The notes below the pieces were generated by a model that made no database searches, was not told the origin of the DNA, and was given only the letters and a program-made list of their open reading frames with translations. Source: Anarhynchus alexandrinus (lineage: Eukaryota; Chordata; Aves; Charadriiformes; Charadriidae). Taken from it: DNA of 64,000 nucleotides. The stretch is from contig VUYV01000405.1 of NCBI GenBank assembly GCA_008711295.1, positions 278,547-342,546 on the forward strand, read 5' to 3'. The number at the start of each line of letters is the position of its first letter. Position 1 is the first letter of the stretch. The position numbers and the translations under genes are program-made. Shown here in pieces: positions 15,101 through 28,101 of the stretch.

Positions 15101-18100
15101 ACAGTTAACTTTTACTCTCATGTAGGTGTTTCAAGTTCACACACAACTGTATTGTTATATGCTTACGCAGCACATCCAGCAACCTTCAACCCACTGCAAG
15201 CCTGTCAGTTATGTTGCCACATGCCTCAGTTCAACAAGCACCAGATGGACCTGCTTCTGATGGAAATTTCTTAATGTTATACAACAGTTTAGTTTCTGCA
15301 ACAGAAACCAATCGAGTAATTTCAATAAATAAGCAAATTTTAAAGAGCCAGAACTGAATCCTTATTTCATACAAAAAAATAATCTTAAATTGTGAACAGC
15401 TATTTTGCTTTAGCTGAATATCATTACCTTCGGAAGAATAAATGTTTAATTCCATACTAAGGTACCATTTCAGTCCTAAAGCATCAATGTTACCTCATGC
15501 ACAAATTAAATGTTCATTACAGGTTCTTCCTCCAGAAAGTATCACCTTGGTTGCACAATCACAACAAAACCCTAACTACCTAGAACTCATAATTATAAAG
15601 GCACTTTAAACAGCTTTTACCTTTTGAGAAGACTCAAGCTGTACTTCCAGGTCATGTGCTTTCTGTAGCAGCATCTCCAAATGTGCATTTTGCTCTCTGA
15701 GACGGTTCTGAAACAAGGACATCTGCCACTGGGCTTCTAATACTTCGTTTTTCCCAGGGCTTTTACTCCTCAGCATCTCATTAATCTGGACACATAAAGG
15801 TACTCATAGTCAGAAAAAAGTTTATATCAGAGTAACTCTTACGCTAGGCTCACTGTATGCACAAAATATACTGTATTCATTTACTACAGATTTACCCTAT
15901 GTCTTTCATTCTCAATGAATAAGAAACTCCCTAAAATGTCAGACAACACCTGTCATGCTTTAGATACTAATACTTACTGTAAAGATATAAATGGTAGATA
16001 ATTCATCTCTATGAAGCCCCCAAAACGAAGCAGGACTTCCAACAGACTGGACATACTGGTAAGAGGACAATGAACAAAACCAGTCTTCTCTGCAAAGGAT
16101 TTACAGCTCAATACTAAAGGTTTTTCTTTTATCTCCATCTCCCTCCAAATGAAAATAAAACATTTACCCCTATGGGGGGGTAAAATAAAATGTGTTTTAG
16201 TAATTTTTAAAAGCTTTTTCTAAAGACTTTGCTAAACCCAAGATGATAATATTTAAGATAGTATTAGTACTTTCACCTTTTATCAAAGTTGACATGCTTC
16301 CACAAACAACTTGCATCATATTGCTAGCCTTATTTGGAATATGTCCAAAGTGCTGGAGGCTTTAAAATTGTCTTTCAATGGCTTATGGAGCAAATCCCAA
16401 CAACCACCCGTAGAGTAATTTTTAATATTACCACACATTTTGTCAATAGCAATCAGAATTGTACATAGAAAGCATTGGGTTTTGTTCTTTTCCAAAATTT
16501 CATTCAGCAGAGGATTTCTTTTCCAGGGCATGAGCAACTCCTTCAAGATAATCCCTGGACTTCAGTAAGTCCCAGTTTTTATTTTTAATTTTTTTAATCC
16601 CCCTTCCTATCAAGACATTTAAGACATGTAATCCCTCCTAGAGTAATTCTTATCTTGCAAGCTTGAAATGTTAAGTAAACATAAATATTACTCTTTGGCA
16701 TATACTACAAGGGTCCTAAGACAACAAATACACAGGTGTTTGGAGAGAATAGCCACTAGAACACTAAGCATCACCAGAAAAGATTAAAGTATTTTAAAAA
16801 TAAAATGTTTAAAGTAGATGAAAGGCTGTAGTATATCTCATTAGCCAGGGATTACATCCATGATCAACCTGGTGCACTGAAGCAGGTTCCTGTGTGTCAT
16901 AGGAGCTGCATCAACCGTCTTCATCAACCAGCATCAACCAGTCATTTTCAATCTATTTCTTTGAGTCAAGTCATATTACCTCAACACAGCAAGCTTCTGT
17001 TTAACAGCTGAGCTGTTACAATTGCCCATGCATATACTCAGAGCTTTCTTTGGCAAAGACAAGGAAAACTTATCACACGTAAACCCATATCATTACAGTG
17101 ATGGCTGTGTATAGATCCCAAACCATTAACAATACTGGGTAAAATTCCCTAGAAGGGGCTAAACTGATGAACAACGACCAAATAATGACCTCCCAAACAC
17201 TACATGAGCAAGTAAGTAGAAAATATAAGGATGTCTCCAGGACTTCTCCTAGCAACTGGAGAAAACTGCCTTGCCCTCAAATCAATTTCACTGCTCCATG
17301 GCAAACTGAACTATGAAGAGCTATGATAAGCTCAATATGTTTTTACATTCATATTTCAAACCTCTTCTTACTCTCTTTGTAAGGAAATAAAAATGGGAGT
17401 AGAGGCATACCTGATGTAACTGAAGTTGTAAATAGTGGATCTGACCAGCTACACGCAAAGCCTCCTCCTGGAGGTCATCCTGATCCTGCTTCGCCTGTTG
17501 AAGGCAGCTTGTTAGTTTCCCAATTACTTCATTCTGCTCTTGAACAGTAGTTTTCTGCATGGATCACAAGAAGTGTACTATTAAAATTAAAATATTTTTA
17601 ACATATAACAGTAAGTTTTCTTAAAGCAAACCTCTTAGAGTCTACAGTTACACTTAAGTTTTAACAAACTTGCACCAAGGGACCAGAAATGTTTGTGTTC
17701 AAACATGATGGCAGGGGTGATGAAAGAGGCATCTGCCACTGATCTCAAACATCAAAAGTGATGTTTTAAACAAATGGCAGGATACCAGTCATGAAATCAA
17801 TATTTTCCCTTAAAAATTTTGTAGCTCTTACTGATGTAAAAGCAATCAAGTTTTCCACAGCATATAATGAATGTTTAGTACCCTCTAAATTGTTTCCTAT
17901 CTGTCAGCTCTTCTTTTCAGCCATGTGAGAGAAAGCTAATGAGATGGGATACATTAATCCTATTTTATGTTAATCACATTAACCTTCTCAATTTATTTCT
18001 CACCAACAGGAAATGTCTTTGTTTCCCAGTCCTAAAAGGAGAAAAACAACATGTAAAGGGGGAAGTAACTATTCTTCAGAAGCACCTGATAATTTACCTT

Positions 18101-21100
18101 TACATAGAAATGCTAAAGACAGGGAATTCAAAATATCTTTTTAATATTTTGGGAGAGGGGAAGGTACATGTCAGTTTAATAAAGTTTAACTTATCCTACT
18201 TAATCATTTGCCCATACAAGAATCCCACCCCAAAACCAAAAAGCCACAAGTATTTACAAATATTCCCAAAGCGTGAATGATCTCTGGGGAAAAAAAAGTC
18301 ATCTGCAGAGGGGTGGTGGCAGTGTGAACATTTGAAAAGGAGCCTAGCTGCATCCATGAAGAGGTTATCAGGCATATCCACAGAAACATTGACATTTCAG
18401 TAAGTACTTCCTTTTCCATAGTTTGAACATTACTTCGGGGGGCGATCCACCATCTTTCAACATGACCTTGATATATAATACAAATATATTTTTATAAATA
18501 CAGAGTTTAAAAATATAAGCCCCATGCTTTTACCTTGAGCCCCTACTGCAATGTATGATTAACTATACTTTCCTTAGTGGTTCTTGCAGGTTATCTCTAT
18601 AAAGTTCCACTCCCCGATACAGTAAGAAAATTTATCAATAAAAACTAGTAGGAAGTGTCCAACAGTTTCTCAGGAGAAGAATTTAACTATGCATTTCATT
18701 AAAAGTCTCTAAAAATAAAAGCTTTTCAAATTTAATTTTACTCTCACTTGATTCAAGCAATATGAAGTCCTGAACACTGGTGAATGGAAAACTTAAGTAC
18801 TGCTTTTCCCAGCACATGTTAGCAAGGTGAAATACTTTTCAATAAAAAACAATACTTATTGAGTTTTGCCTCTTAAATATTCTTAGGATTATAATAAAGT
18901 AGTATTATCCCCGTAATCCAATTCTATGAAACATACCTGAAGTTGCATAGAGTCACTGTGCTGGGTAAATTGTTCCTGTAGCTGGTCCATCTGTGCAGTG
19001 AGTCTTTCAACTGCTTCCTGTTTCTTCATAAGTCTGTTCTCTAACTCAGCTATTCTCATCTGACACATCTTAGCATCAAGCTCACTGTATTCTGCAGCAG
19101 AATTTATCGAAACTTTCTTCATGAAAAAAAAAAAATACTCATTTATTCACCAAAACAATATACCACTCCAGTTTTGTGATTCCTCTGAATATAAATTCAA
19201 GCTTAAATTCTCAGCAAATTCTAGTTTAAAAGTAATTCAACATTAGGACATTGGGACTTTGCATTTAATAGAAACATTATATACAGTCAATTCTTAAAAT
19301 GTCAAATAAAAAAATTCATAGATAATATATTTTTTAATAATACTTTAAGGTGCAAAAGTAAATTAGGGAGAAGGGTCTTGTGATTCTACAGCACCAAATT
19401 GTGGCAAAGTGCCATTTTGACACACATTGGGATTTAAAATACATTCCAACTTACAAGTGGGCAGGGGGGGAATACAACCAAAATTAGACAAAGTTTTTAC
19501 ATCCATCTGTGCTGACTGGAGAACAGTCCATCCGTAGGAAAAATGTAAATTTCTTGACTTAGCATTACATTCAAGTGTAAGCAGCTATTGCAAATAAATA
19601 TTTAACATATTCTGAGTTTCTATGGCCTTTAACAGCAAAACAAAAAAAACTACCAAGAGAGAAGCCGCTCCAATCAATCTTGTGGTGCCTTAGGAGCAAT
19701 CTCACAGAGGAGACAGTAAATTGTATTTTATTTTAAATGCTTTTTTGTTTTTAAAGTATGTTACAATTAAAGAACGAACCTATTTTTGAATTAAAAACAT
19801 CATTCAAATTTCTCTGGACAAGGCCCGTGATTTCACTAAAACCAATTCACAGCAACCAGTTTCCCAGCCACTACATGTACACACAGATAAGTACCCAGTT
19901 TAGACTGTAAAACAGTGAAATCACATCACTTTTATCACTTTTGATAACAATGCTCAATAACTAATCATTTTAGTAACCAATTATCATACTCTTCTTTCAC
20001 ATATATACCAGCATCTTTTACTAAAGATACATTCTTTCACACTTCAGATTCACGATCATTCAGTACATCCCAGTTGGAAAAGTCAGCGCTCCCCTGGCAA
20101 GTAATCAAATACTAAATCATGGCCATTTTAAAGATACATGAGGAAAAGCTGAATTATTTTGGAAACACCATAAGCACATGAGCCAGAAATGTTCATGTTG
20201 TGAGACAACACACCAGTGAGAGAGAGAGAGAGAGGCTGACTTTAATGCTACACTCAGCTCATCATCCATGATCAAACAAATGAAATAAATGAAAAAAAAA
20301 AAATTACTGTGAAAGTTCACTAAAAAATGTAGGACTAAGTCTCACCATTAAGATTCAATGTTTTATCTTCTGCTTTTGTGGCTTGCAAATACAGTTGAGC
20401 ACTCTTTAATCCACTACTAAATATTAGTAACTAACTGACAGGAGATCACTTAACAAACATGCTCAAATCATTCAATTATGAAAGCAGTGCTATTTTCTGA
20501 TGCATATACTTAATGCAGCTTGATATCTTGAAAGATATTTACATCTCACTAAATTCACAACAAGACAAAGATGACTGTAGCGTTATTCAGAAGAGGCAGC
20601 CCATAACCCTCCCTGTATTTTGAATCATGCATGAAGTAGTTTCCAATGACTATTGGTGCCCTCTCCATGTAACCTAGAAAGCAATTCCATTTTCTTTACA
20701 AACCAGCTATTTTGACAGAAGCTGTTTAGATGCAGGAAGTGATTTTTGTTTGTTTTTCAATTCAAGTTCACAAGAATGTAACAAGGACACAGCTGACGAT
20801 GCCATGGCTTTTTTCTTAGTGCAGACAGCTTGGCATGTAGCTTCATAAAAGCTTTTGCAATGCTAACATTATGTCCACGATATCCTGAAAGCACTAAGGA
20901 TACCCTCACAACAGAAAGCAGGATAATACATGCAAATTATATCAGGCTTACAAATACAGTAGTTACATACTGTTCTATGTTGTGAAAACACAACACCTCG
21001 AGAGATGCTTTTTATGCAGAAGGTGCTGCCTCCCCAAAACTTGTGACTCTTTGCATAGACAACATGCTGAAATGCACTGGGAAACTACTTTCTCAACAAA

Positions 21101-24100
21101 CTCCCAAACCAAGACAGATACAGTTTGTTGTAGCCAGAAAGTTGGCTTGCAGCTTTTGAGGTTTGTGAAAGCACTAGCAAACCACTTCTGAAGCAAGTTG
21201 GATTCCAATAAAAAAAAATTGTTGAAAATTATGTTTTGCTTATTTTTATTACAAGACAGAAAGAGAAAGTGTCACATGAGATTCTAATTCACAGGTGATA
21301 TAAAAGTCTTGCTCGTAAGCTAAAGCAAGAAAGCAACTGCTTAACTCAGGCAGACCAATACATGTGTGTTTCTATGTTTATTGACATGACTAAAGGGCTA
21401 CCTCTAGAGGGTCATGAGTACAAACATACTGAAATATATCAGGCACAAGCAGAGTCCCATTTTAAACAAATTTGTCAAAGAATGTAACATCTATGCTGGC
21501 TTTACAATGGCTACTAAGAGCATGCTGGAACAAATTATATTTTTTCAGAAAACATTAAGCACATTTGAGCCAGGGAAGCGACACAGCACCAAACTAATGC
21601 TGTGCATTATAAGGTCCTGACAGTTTTGCTCATCTACTATGCCTCTCAGTCTGGACTTGCCAATCTCATGGAGTCACAGCCACATAACCAGAAGTCTGTG
21701 CAAACAGAAGTTCATGGCAGTGAAAGGCAAAAGACCTCAATTGGCTCCTTGACAATACCAGCTGTCCAGCCCATATAACACATGCTTTTTTTCTAGTTCT
21801 TTACATCACTTTGTAAGAGAGTTAATTATTACAAGTGAAAATACATCATTTTACTTACTTCTCAATGGCAGCTAGTTTACAGTGCCAGAGAGCTAATACC
21901 CAATTAAGTAAAACAATCACCTTGAATACTTGTTATCTGCAGAAGGAGTGAAGTGAAACACATGAAATACTAAGATTTACCTCTGTCTCTGTGGTTGTCT
22001 CTAGAAGGCTGGTGTCTTCAGCATTACTCTCTATACCCTTACCAACATCTTGGGCTGCTAGTGCGTACTCTTCCTTCGAAACGTCATGCGTGTGGACAGA
22101 CGAGCCCTTCCTCTTCGCCGCCTTTTTCTGCGACTGCGTGATGTCACTTTTTGTTTTTTGTTGTCTGAAGTAAGCAAACTGTGCAGAAAAGATTGAAAGA
22201 GGTAGAGGGAGAGGTAAGTGAGAAAAAGGTAGCAGGACCACAAGATTAACAAACTCATGGGTGACAAAGATCCTATCTTGATAAAATATATACATCTGCA
22301 GAAAAACTGCTTTATCTTCCTACTTTCTGCACATTCAGAACATACTAGATAATTGCAATTAAGCAAGAAATCTCACACCAGTACTAAAGACTCATTTCAA
22401 TACAAGAATGAAATGTTACTCGGTGAAACTTCGTGTGTCAATGACAATCCAGAATTACAGCAAGACAGATTAGTAAAGGAACAAGTTGTTAATATACTAG
22501 AATCATTAGGAAAAAATAGTAATTGAGAAGTCTTTCTGCAAGACCAGCAAAAACAATAACCCCCTAAAAATGTATCTAAACAGTTCTTTGCCAGCATAAG
22601 ATTTAAGATTAAAATTAACAGAATTGAATCCTCATGCTTCTTCCCTGCCACCCCCTTAAGAGAATACAGCAAAACTTCCTAGTCAGAAACCAGCCTACAG
22701 TACATAAATAGAAAATCAATTAAGCCAGGTCATTTTAATTTCTTCTGTTGAAGAATCAGATGCTCTACTTTATCAGGCTATCACAGCTTTATGGAGCACC
22801 AGGGACTTGTAAAGAATGTCACTGACAGAATTTATTACACAAGTTTCCTTTGCACCTTAAACAGCTTAAAAAGGATTATCATATATTCAACTCTAGTACT
22901 GTGTTTAGGCAGCATTTCCAGGTAACATCTCCCTCAAAGCATAAATCCAGACATCCTTCTCATAAGGAAAAAGCCTTCTCCAAGGTTACAACCATAGGTT
23001 ATCAAGTTTACTGTTAATATATCATTGTGATGAGATAAAATAGTCAAATGACAATGGGATGTAAACATAACTGCCAAGTTCTGCCTGCAATATACATGAA
23101 AATCCACTGCTTGACAGCTTGGTTTTCATGTAAAACAGCCACCCTGCAGAAAAATCTTGTCTGTTTCTTTTCATTCAACTTGTGAAATGAATTTAGTTCA
23201 GTCCTTTCTCCTTACATCCATGCCATTGTAGTAACTTCTACCTGACAGCTTAGCTACTCAACAGGTACATGGTTACACACCTGCTACCCTGAGCAGCCTG
23301 TTTAAAAGGTATATTTGCAGAAAGAAATCAGTTTCTTACCAGCACTTAAGATGTTTATGTATAAATAGCTTATTTTTAAGATTAAGTTCTGTAGTTTCCA
23401 CAGTTATTAATACTGAATGCAGATTAAGCAAAAATTGCTAGGTGCTGCTTTGCCCTTCAAAATAAGCAAAATGAACAGACCAGTAAATAAAGCTGTAGTG
23501 AGACACAAATACTATTCTCTGAAATCAGGTGTTAACTCTAGCACTTACTGATGGCAATATATGTCAAAAATAGCTATTGCACTAATTAATCTGATAACAT
23601 GGGGAAAAAGGAACAGGAGGAAACCTGGAGAAAAATGGAAAGTGGAGGAAGCTGCTGAAGCAGGAGAAAAGGGATAACAGGAGTAAAACAATCAGAAAAG
23701 ACGGGAAAGGAAAGGCACAATGGCCATCAGAGAGAGCAGTTAGTGATTTCATGAAGGGAGATCAAGTATTTGACATTAAAATACCAAGACTTGCCGTGAC
23801 TAAACATCTAAATGAGTAGGAATTTTCAGATAAACAGCTCAAAGTAAACAAAACTTATTTTGTCCCAGTCATATGTATTAAACATATGAAATCATAATAC
23901 ATATCATGCAAAAATATCCAACTACCATAAAATTTTGGAGAACTACTGGACTTGTTAGTCCATGAAAGCGTCTGGAGTCAAACATGCTCCAGATTTATGG
24001 AATGACTGGATAAGGAAAGTGCCAGTTAGGGCAGCATGACGTTTCCAAAGCCTTTAATCAGCTACATGAATTTAAGTGTCATTATAAGAGTATCATCAGA

Positions 24101-27100
24101 TACACAGTGATCCAACATGAAGTAGTGTGTATGAATATGAAGAAAGCATATAACACTGATCCTCTCCCATCCCAGTGAGATCCCATCATACCCCTCTTGA
24201 AGGACCCAGTTCTCAGTTTGCTTTCTAGCAAAGCCCATGCAAAGGTGAAAGCTTCGCTTTTAGCTAAGATGTAGCATGCCACATGAACACCAACAGCAGT
24301 GTCCACCGTAGTATCCAAAGCAGCTCTCCACACTGAAGAACATCTGGCCTTTCTGCAGGTACCAATATACTGCAACTTCATTTCACCAGGACCAGTCAGT
24401 TAAGAGGCAACAGCAAGGCACCTCTGAATCGCTACAGTCAGCGCCACACAAGCATCCCAGAACTAGAAGAACAAGCCTGCCAGGTTTTGTGTCACGTGGT
24501 CCCTGTGTCATCTCTGTCCACCACATTATCTCAAGCTGACTGGCACCAGCGGCATGGACCAGCAGACAGAAAAACTACAGCACATGCAGCCCTGTTCAGC
24601 TCTCCCCAGCCTACCTCTCACATAATTTATTCCTTGACTTACTGCTTTACGTGCTTCAGGAATTAGTACCAAAAGAACACCCATAGAAAATGGAACAGAT
24701 CAGAAAACATCAGCACCACATAGAAACAGGTTGTTCAAATAAACCTTAGTTCACCTCCTAGATATGGTAAACATAAGCACGAGTGCTCTTAGACAAAATC
24801 CAGAAACATTTCTTAGAGCTTCCTCAAACTGATGAAGCGAGAAAACTTCCTGGAAAACACGCACTCCTTTTTGAGCTCCTACTGTGTAAAATGCAGGAAC
24901 AGCAAAAGCTTCTCACACATGAGGTATGGCACATACAGGTCTGTAACTAGAGGCACAGATCCCCAACATGCATACTAACTAACTTGAGGTGGAAAACAAA
25001 CAAACAAAAAAAAAAGCAGCACTGAATACTTGGGGGTTTTTCTGTTTCTCAATTACTACCTTGGCAAATTTATTGCCTTTATTAAAAATGGAAATTTGAG
25101 TACCTGATACAGTCAGTACTTAGCTGCCAAATCATGACAATTTCCAAATAATATAACAGGTTGAACTATTATTATTATTAGATGATAACTTAAATGTATT
25201 TCAATAACAGAGTTTTTATTCTTGTATGAAAAAGAATAATGCAAGTACTAGTTTAAAGAGGAAACCATTCACATTATATTTCTTTCCCAGGTCATTATTT
25301 AGCAGACTAAAATTTAAGGATGCCAAAGACAACTTTTGGGGGGGGGGGGGGGAGCAGGAGGAAGGCAAAAAAACCTACAGCAGTTCATACCTCCAGAGTC
25401 AAGCAGTATCAGACTGCAGTTAACATGACTGCACAGGTTGCTACAAGTCAGGTTGCTAGAACAGAAGGCCTGCAACACACAACTAGCCTTGCACTCCCTG
25501 CTGTCATGAGCATCCTCACAGTGATGTGGTAAAGATAATTCAGTAAGCTGATCTGGATGAACACCGAACACTTCTGTATCCGTCCAGAGATGGGATCACC
25601 TTAAGCTGCTGTAGGCCTGCACCACAGGAAGTAAATACTGTACCAGCTGACAGTTATTTCTCCCTTTCAAACTTGCATTTACATTCATGAGGAGGGCAGT
25701 GCAAAGAAAACAAGGAAAAAAGAAAAAGGAGAACAAAAAGGAGTGACATTTCCCTACTGCTCTATTAGATAAGAGCTTTCAAAAACATGAGCTAAACAGA
25801 GGAAGTTTCTGAAGCACATCAACAGTCCTGCAGCCCACTTACTCAGCAGCATGATCGTATCCTACTATGGGCTTAAAAACACTGAGTAAGGCCAAAGGTG
25901 CATTTATTCCAGTAATTAGCCCAACATGCATCTGTTCCATAAGTAAGTTCTACAACTGCAGGTATATAAGTAAAGATACAAAACCAGGGCAAGCACGCAG
26001 GCATACACGTTAGAAATTAGGCATGAGCATACTAAGGAATCCGCAGCTCATGTGTTTGCCTTCCAAAGCCAAACATACTACCTTTGTGTCTAATAAGCCC
26101 CAACAGATATTGCTTCCATTCATTTGTCTGGGTATTTTTTAAAATTGCCTGGTGCGCATGATCTGCTAGCTAAGTAATGGATCTCTGTGACATTTTAATA
26201 AGCAGAGGAAGCACTATATTCATCTCTGCCTTTCTAAACTCTTTCTTTTCCTCTCAGTACACCAGGTATATGATACCATGCACTAGGAACATTGATGGGC
26301 TGCTAACAATTTTTTTTTAAATGGTAAGATGAGAGATATTTAGCACATAGTTTAAAAAGATAAGAAATGCAACAGTGGCTCTGCACACATAGCTTGAAAC
26401 ATAATGCAATTCCCTATTTTTTTTTTCAATGGCAAACAGCTGTACAACAGGTGGGAACTAACAACTATTAGAAGGCAAGTCTATCACATTTTTCTTACTA
26501 AAAACAGATACTGCACTTAGAGAAAGGTTACAAAAGAAACGTTAACATAAGTCTTGCCATAGCTAATGTAACTTTTCAACCTGAAAAACTCCTGTTCTCA
26601 GTTTCATCTCTCAGTATTAATGCAAAAACTAATCACATGGGTGTTCTCCAACAGGGGATTGTGTCCACACAGCACATATCAAGGCTGCGAGGACAATTGG
26701 ATGAGGAACTGCTGAGTGGGAGTGGCGAGTGTGGCAACCACGACAGCATTTGGGTGGGACAGGCCACAGACAGAGGAGCTATATTGCCTGCCATCAAGTT
26801 GCTTCACTGCAGCTCCAGCCACAACCCTGCTCCGCTCCCAGTAATGCTCTCTTTAATTGCCTTCTGCACAGCACTGGGAGGAGCAAGCTGAAATAGAAAC
26901 ACAGAGACTGCTGAAGAGATCTGAGGCAAAGAACACAGTTCCAAGCCACCTCTGACCTCACTAGCTAGATTTCCAGACATGTCCCCTGCAGAAAGGCCTA
27001 TGCCCCTACACCTATAGGAGAATCATTAGGAGTGATATCAGGGGTGAAGAGGCTGTAGCATATCATGGAAAAATGTGATCTGTCCAAACCTCCGAACACC

Positions 27101-28101
27101 CTGTGCAGCCTCAGCTATTCCCTTGTAGCCACAGTCCCCCATTCCAGTCCTACTGGGATGGTGAGAACAAGGAAAAACTGTAGCTGCAGACTTGCAAGCC
27201 TTGTTCAGCAGTAGATTCTCTGAAGGGAAATATGACAATAACAGTGCAAAAACCAGCAGTAATGCTGAATTAAAAGAAAAGTAATCTAACCAGCATTTCT
27301 AACCAGCTTCTGGAACATCATTACAAAAACAAATCACAAGTTTTTATCTAAGAGGTTTAATAAATATCAAGTACTGATCACATAGTTGCACACAATAATT
27401 ACTAAAAGAATGTTAATTTTATACATCAGTTGCATCTTATGAGCTTCCTACACAGTCCTGCCAAACTACAACTAACTGAAAGCATGTAACTGCTCAAAGC
27501 ATGTGAAGCATTCACTAACAGCATGACTGGAAACAAACCAAACCAACCCAACCCAGTTCTCCAGTAAACCACCTGCAGAGGCAAGGGCAAGCAGACTAGT
27601 TCTCAAAATAGTAAAACACGCAACACCTATTCTTGGGTATTCTCCCCTGGAAATACAGTATTTCCACAAATAACTGAGTGGAAACCTAGGTAAAAATGGA
27701 AGAAATTAAAAAAAAAAAACCACAATAAAACAGCAAAAACCAAAACCAAACCAGAACCTAGGGGAAGATATATGCAGATACATGCACTACTTTAAACTGC
27801 TCCTTGCTTACTGAAGATAATGTTTACATATCCCTGTAGTAACTCGGGACACCCGCCCCGCAACCAGGGAAAATCCGCCAGCGTCCCGCCGCGGGGGAGG
27901 GACCCGGGGCAGGCAGAGGCGATGCCACAAGCGGCTCCGGGAACCAGTCCCTCACCAGGCACCACCACTCGGTACCCGGGCGGGGGCAAGGCCAAGGCAG
28001 GCGCGCTCCCCCACCCCCGCAAGCCAGGAGCCCCTCACCTTGGCCCTGCCGGCCTCCAGTTTACGCCTCCGCGTTCCCTCCTCTTCCTCTGCCGCGTCCA
28101 T
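164..28101 (-). CDS. PCNT: Pericentrin, N-terminal 1504 residues (14 exons, 3' end beyond window)
   Basis: Giant coiled-coil scaffold of the pericentriolar material; in known family members it anchors gamma-tubulin complexes and other factors at the centrosome. Coding exons in transcript order: 28101-28039, 22178-21981, 19116-18937, 17554-17411, 15785-15621, 14341-11852, 11766-11674, 11465-11289, 10263-10008, 6769-6711, 6536-6362, 4844-4708, 3642-3531, 428-164. All junctions are GT-AG and phases match throughout. The start encodes [21 protein letters not shown], followed by [10 protein letters not shown], the basic N-terminal motif shared by PCNT and AKAP9. Exons 9-14 match human PCNT almost collinearly ([42 protein letters not shown]). 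Exons 3-8 are extra relative to human PCNT as I remember it. Heptad-rich sequence is nearly continuous. The C-terminal PACT domain is outside the window. A further exon in the 19.1-22.0 kb intron cannot be excluded. Confidence 0.95.
429..3530 (-). other. PCNT: PCNT intron 13
   Basis: AT-rich intron between the exons at 3642-3531 and 428-164. Apart from the 14-bp duplication I see no repeat family or coding signal. Confidence 0.8.
3156..3183 (+). repeat. 14-bp tandem duplication
   Basis: GAGCATGTTATTGT occurs twice head-to-tail in a PCNT intron. No further copies. Confidence 0.9.
3945..4434 (+). mobile_element. CR1 LINE 3' fragment
   Basis: Degenerate 3' end of CR1 ORF2: the translation contains [16 protein letters not shown] followed by the typical CR1 3' UTR (CTAGATCTCTGAAGGTCCCT-like) and a terminal ATTCTGTG repeat. 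It is truncated at its 5' end and broken by stops, and sits in a PCNT intron in the antisense direction to PCNT. Confidence 0.9.
7425..7797 (+). mobile_element. CR1 reverse-transcriptase fragment, first of two
   Basis: Encodes CR1 RT motifs in two frames: [20 protein letters not shown], then [19 protein letters not shown]. It is interrupted by a frame change near 7640. It ends abruptly where a second copy of the same RT region begins near 7798. Lies in a PCNT intron. Confidence 0.88.
7798..9045 (+). mobile_element. CR1 fragment, second of two, reaching the 3' end
   Basis: Starts again at the RT segment already present in the first copy ([14 protein letters not shown] against [14 protein letters not shown]) and runs through [41 protein letters not shown] and the C-terminal [10 protein letters not shown] block, to a 3' UTR ending TGTGATTCTATGATC. 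Many stops and frame shifts are present. More diverged from consensus than the 41.7 kb copy. Confidence 0.9.
11852..14341 (-). CDS. PCNT: PCNT giant exon 6 (830 codons)
   Basis: A single 2490-bp exon, phase 0 at both ends, encodes about residues 251-1080. It starts after a TTAAG acceptor with [11 protein letters not shown] and ends LTHKKE before GTAGG. Two long coiled-coil blocks flank an acidic, Ser- and Pro-containing, non-helical stretch at about residues 555-705 (coordinates about 12980-13430), with motifs such as [15 protein letters not shown] and [12 protein letters not shown]. The order and wording of the heptads ([13 protein letters not shown], then a [17 protein letters not shown] segment) resemble the region encoded by the similarly oversized exon of AKAP9. 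It is uninterrupted by stops, so it is under protein-level selection. I do not recall a counterpart in human PCNT. Confidence 0.93.
14342..18936 (-). other. PCNT: PCNT introns 3-5
   Basis: AT-rich introns separated by the short exons at 15621-15785 and 17411-17554. No repeats or extra exons recognised. Confidence 0.75.
19117..21980 (-). other. PCNT: PCNT intron 2
   Basis: AT-rich; holds the GA microsatellite. AKAP9 has additional N-terminal residues at the corresponding place, so a short unrecognised phase-0 exon here is possible, but I could not identify one. Confidence 0.7.
20218..20234 (+). repeat. (GA)n microsatellite
   Basis: About eight GA units in PCNT intron 2. Confidence 0.9.
22179..28038 (-). 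other. PCNT: PCNT intron 1 (5.9 kb)
   Basis: Largest intron in the window, from the CpG-island exon 1 to exon 2. Contains the poly(G) tract; otherwise nothing recognised. Confidence 0.8.
25338..25352 (+). repeat. 15-base poly(G) tract
   Basis: Uninterrupted run of 15 G in PCNT intron 1 (poly(C) in the PCNT transcript). Confidence 0.95.
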
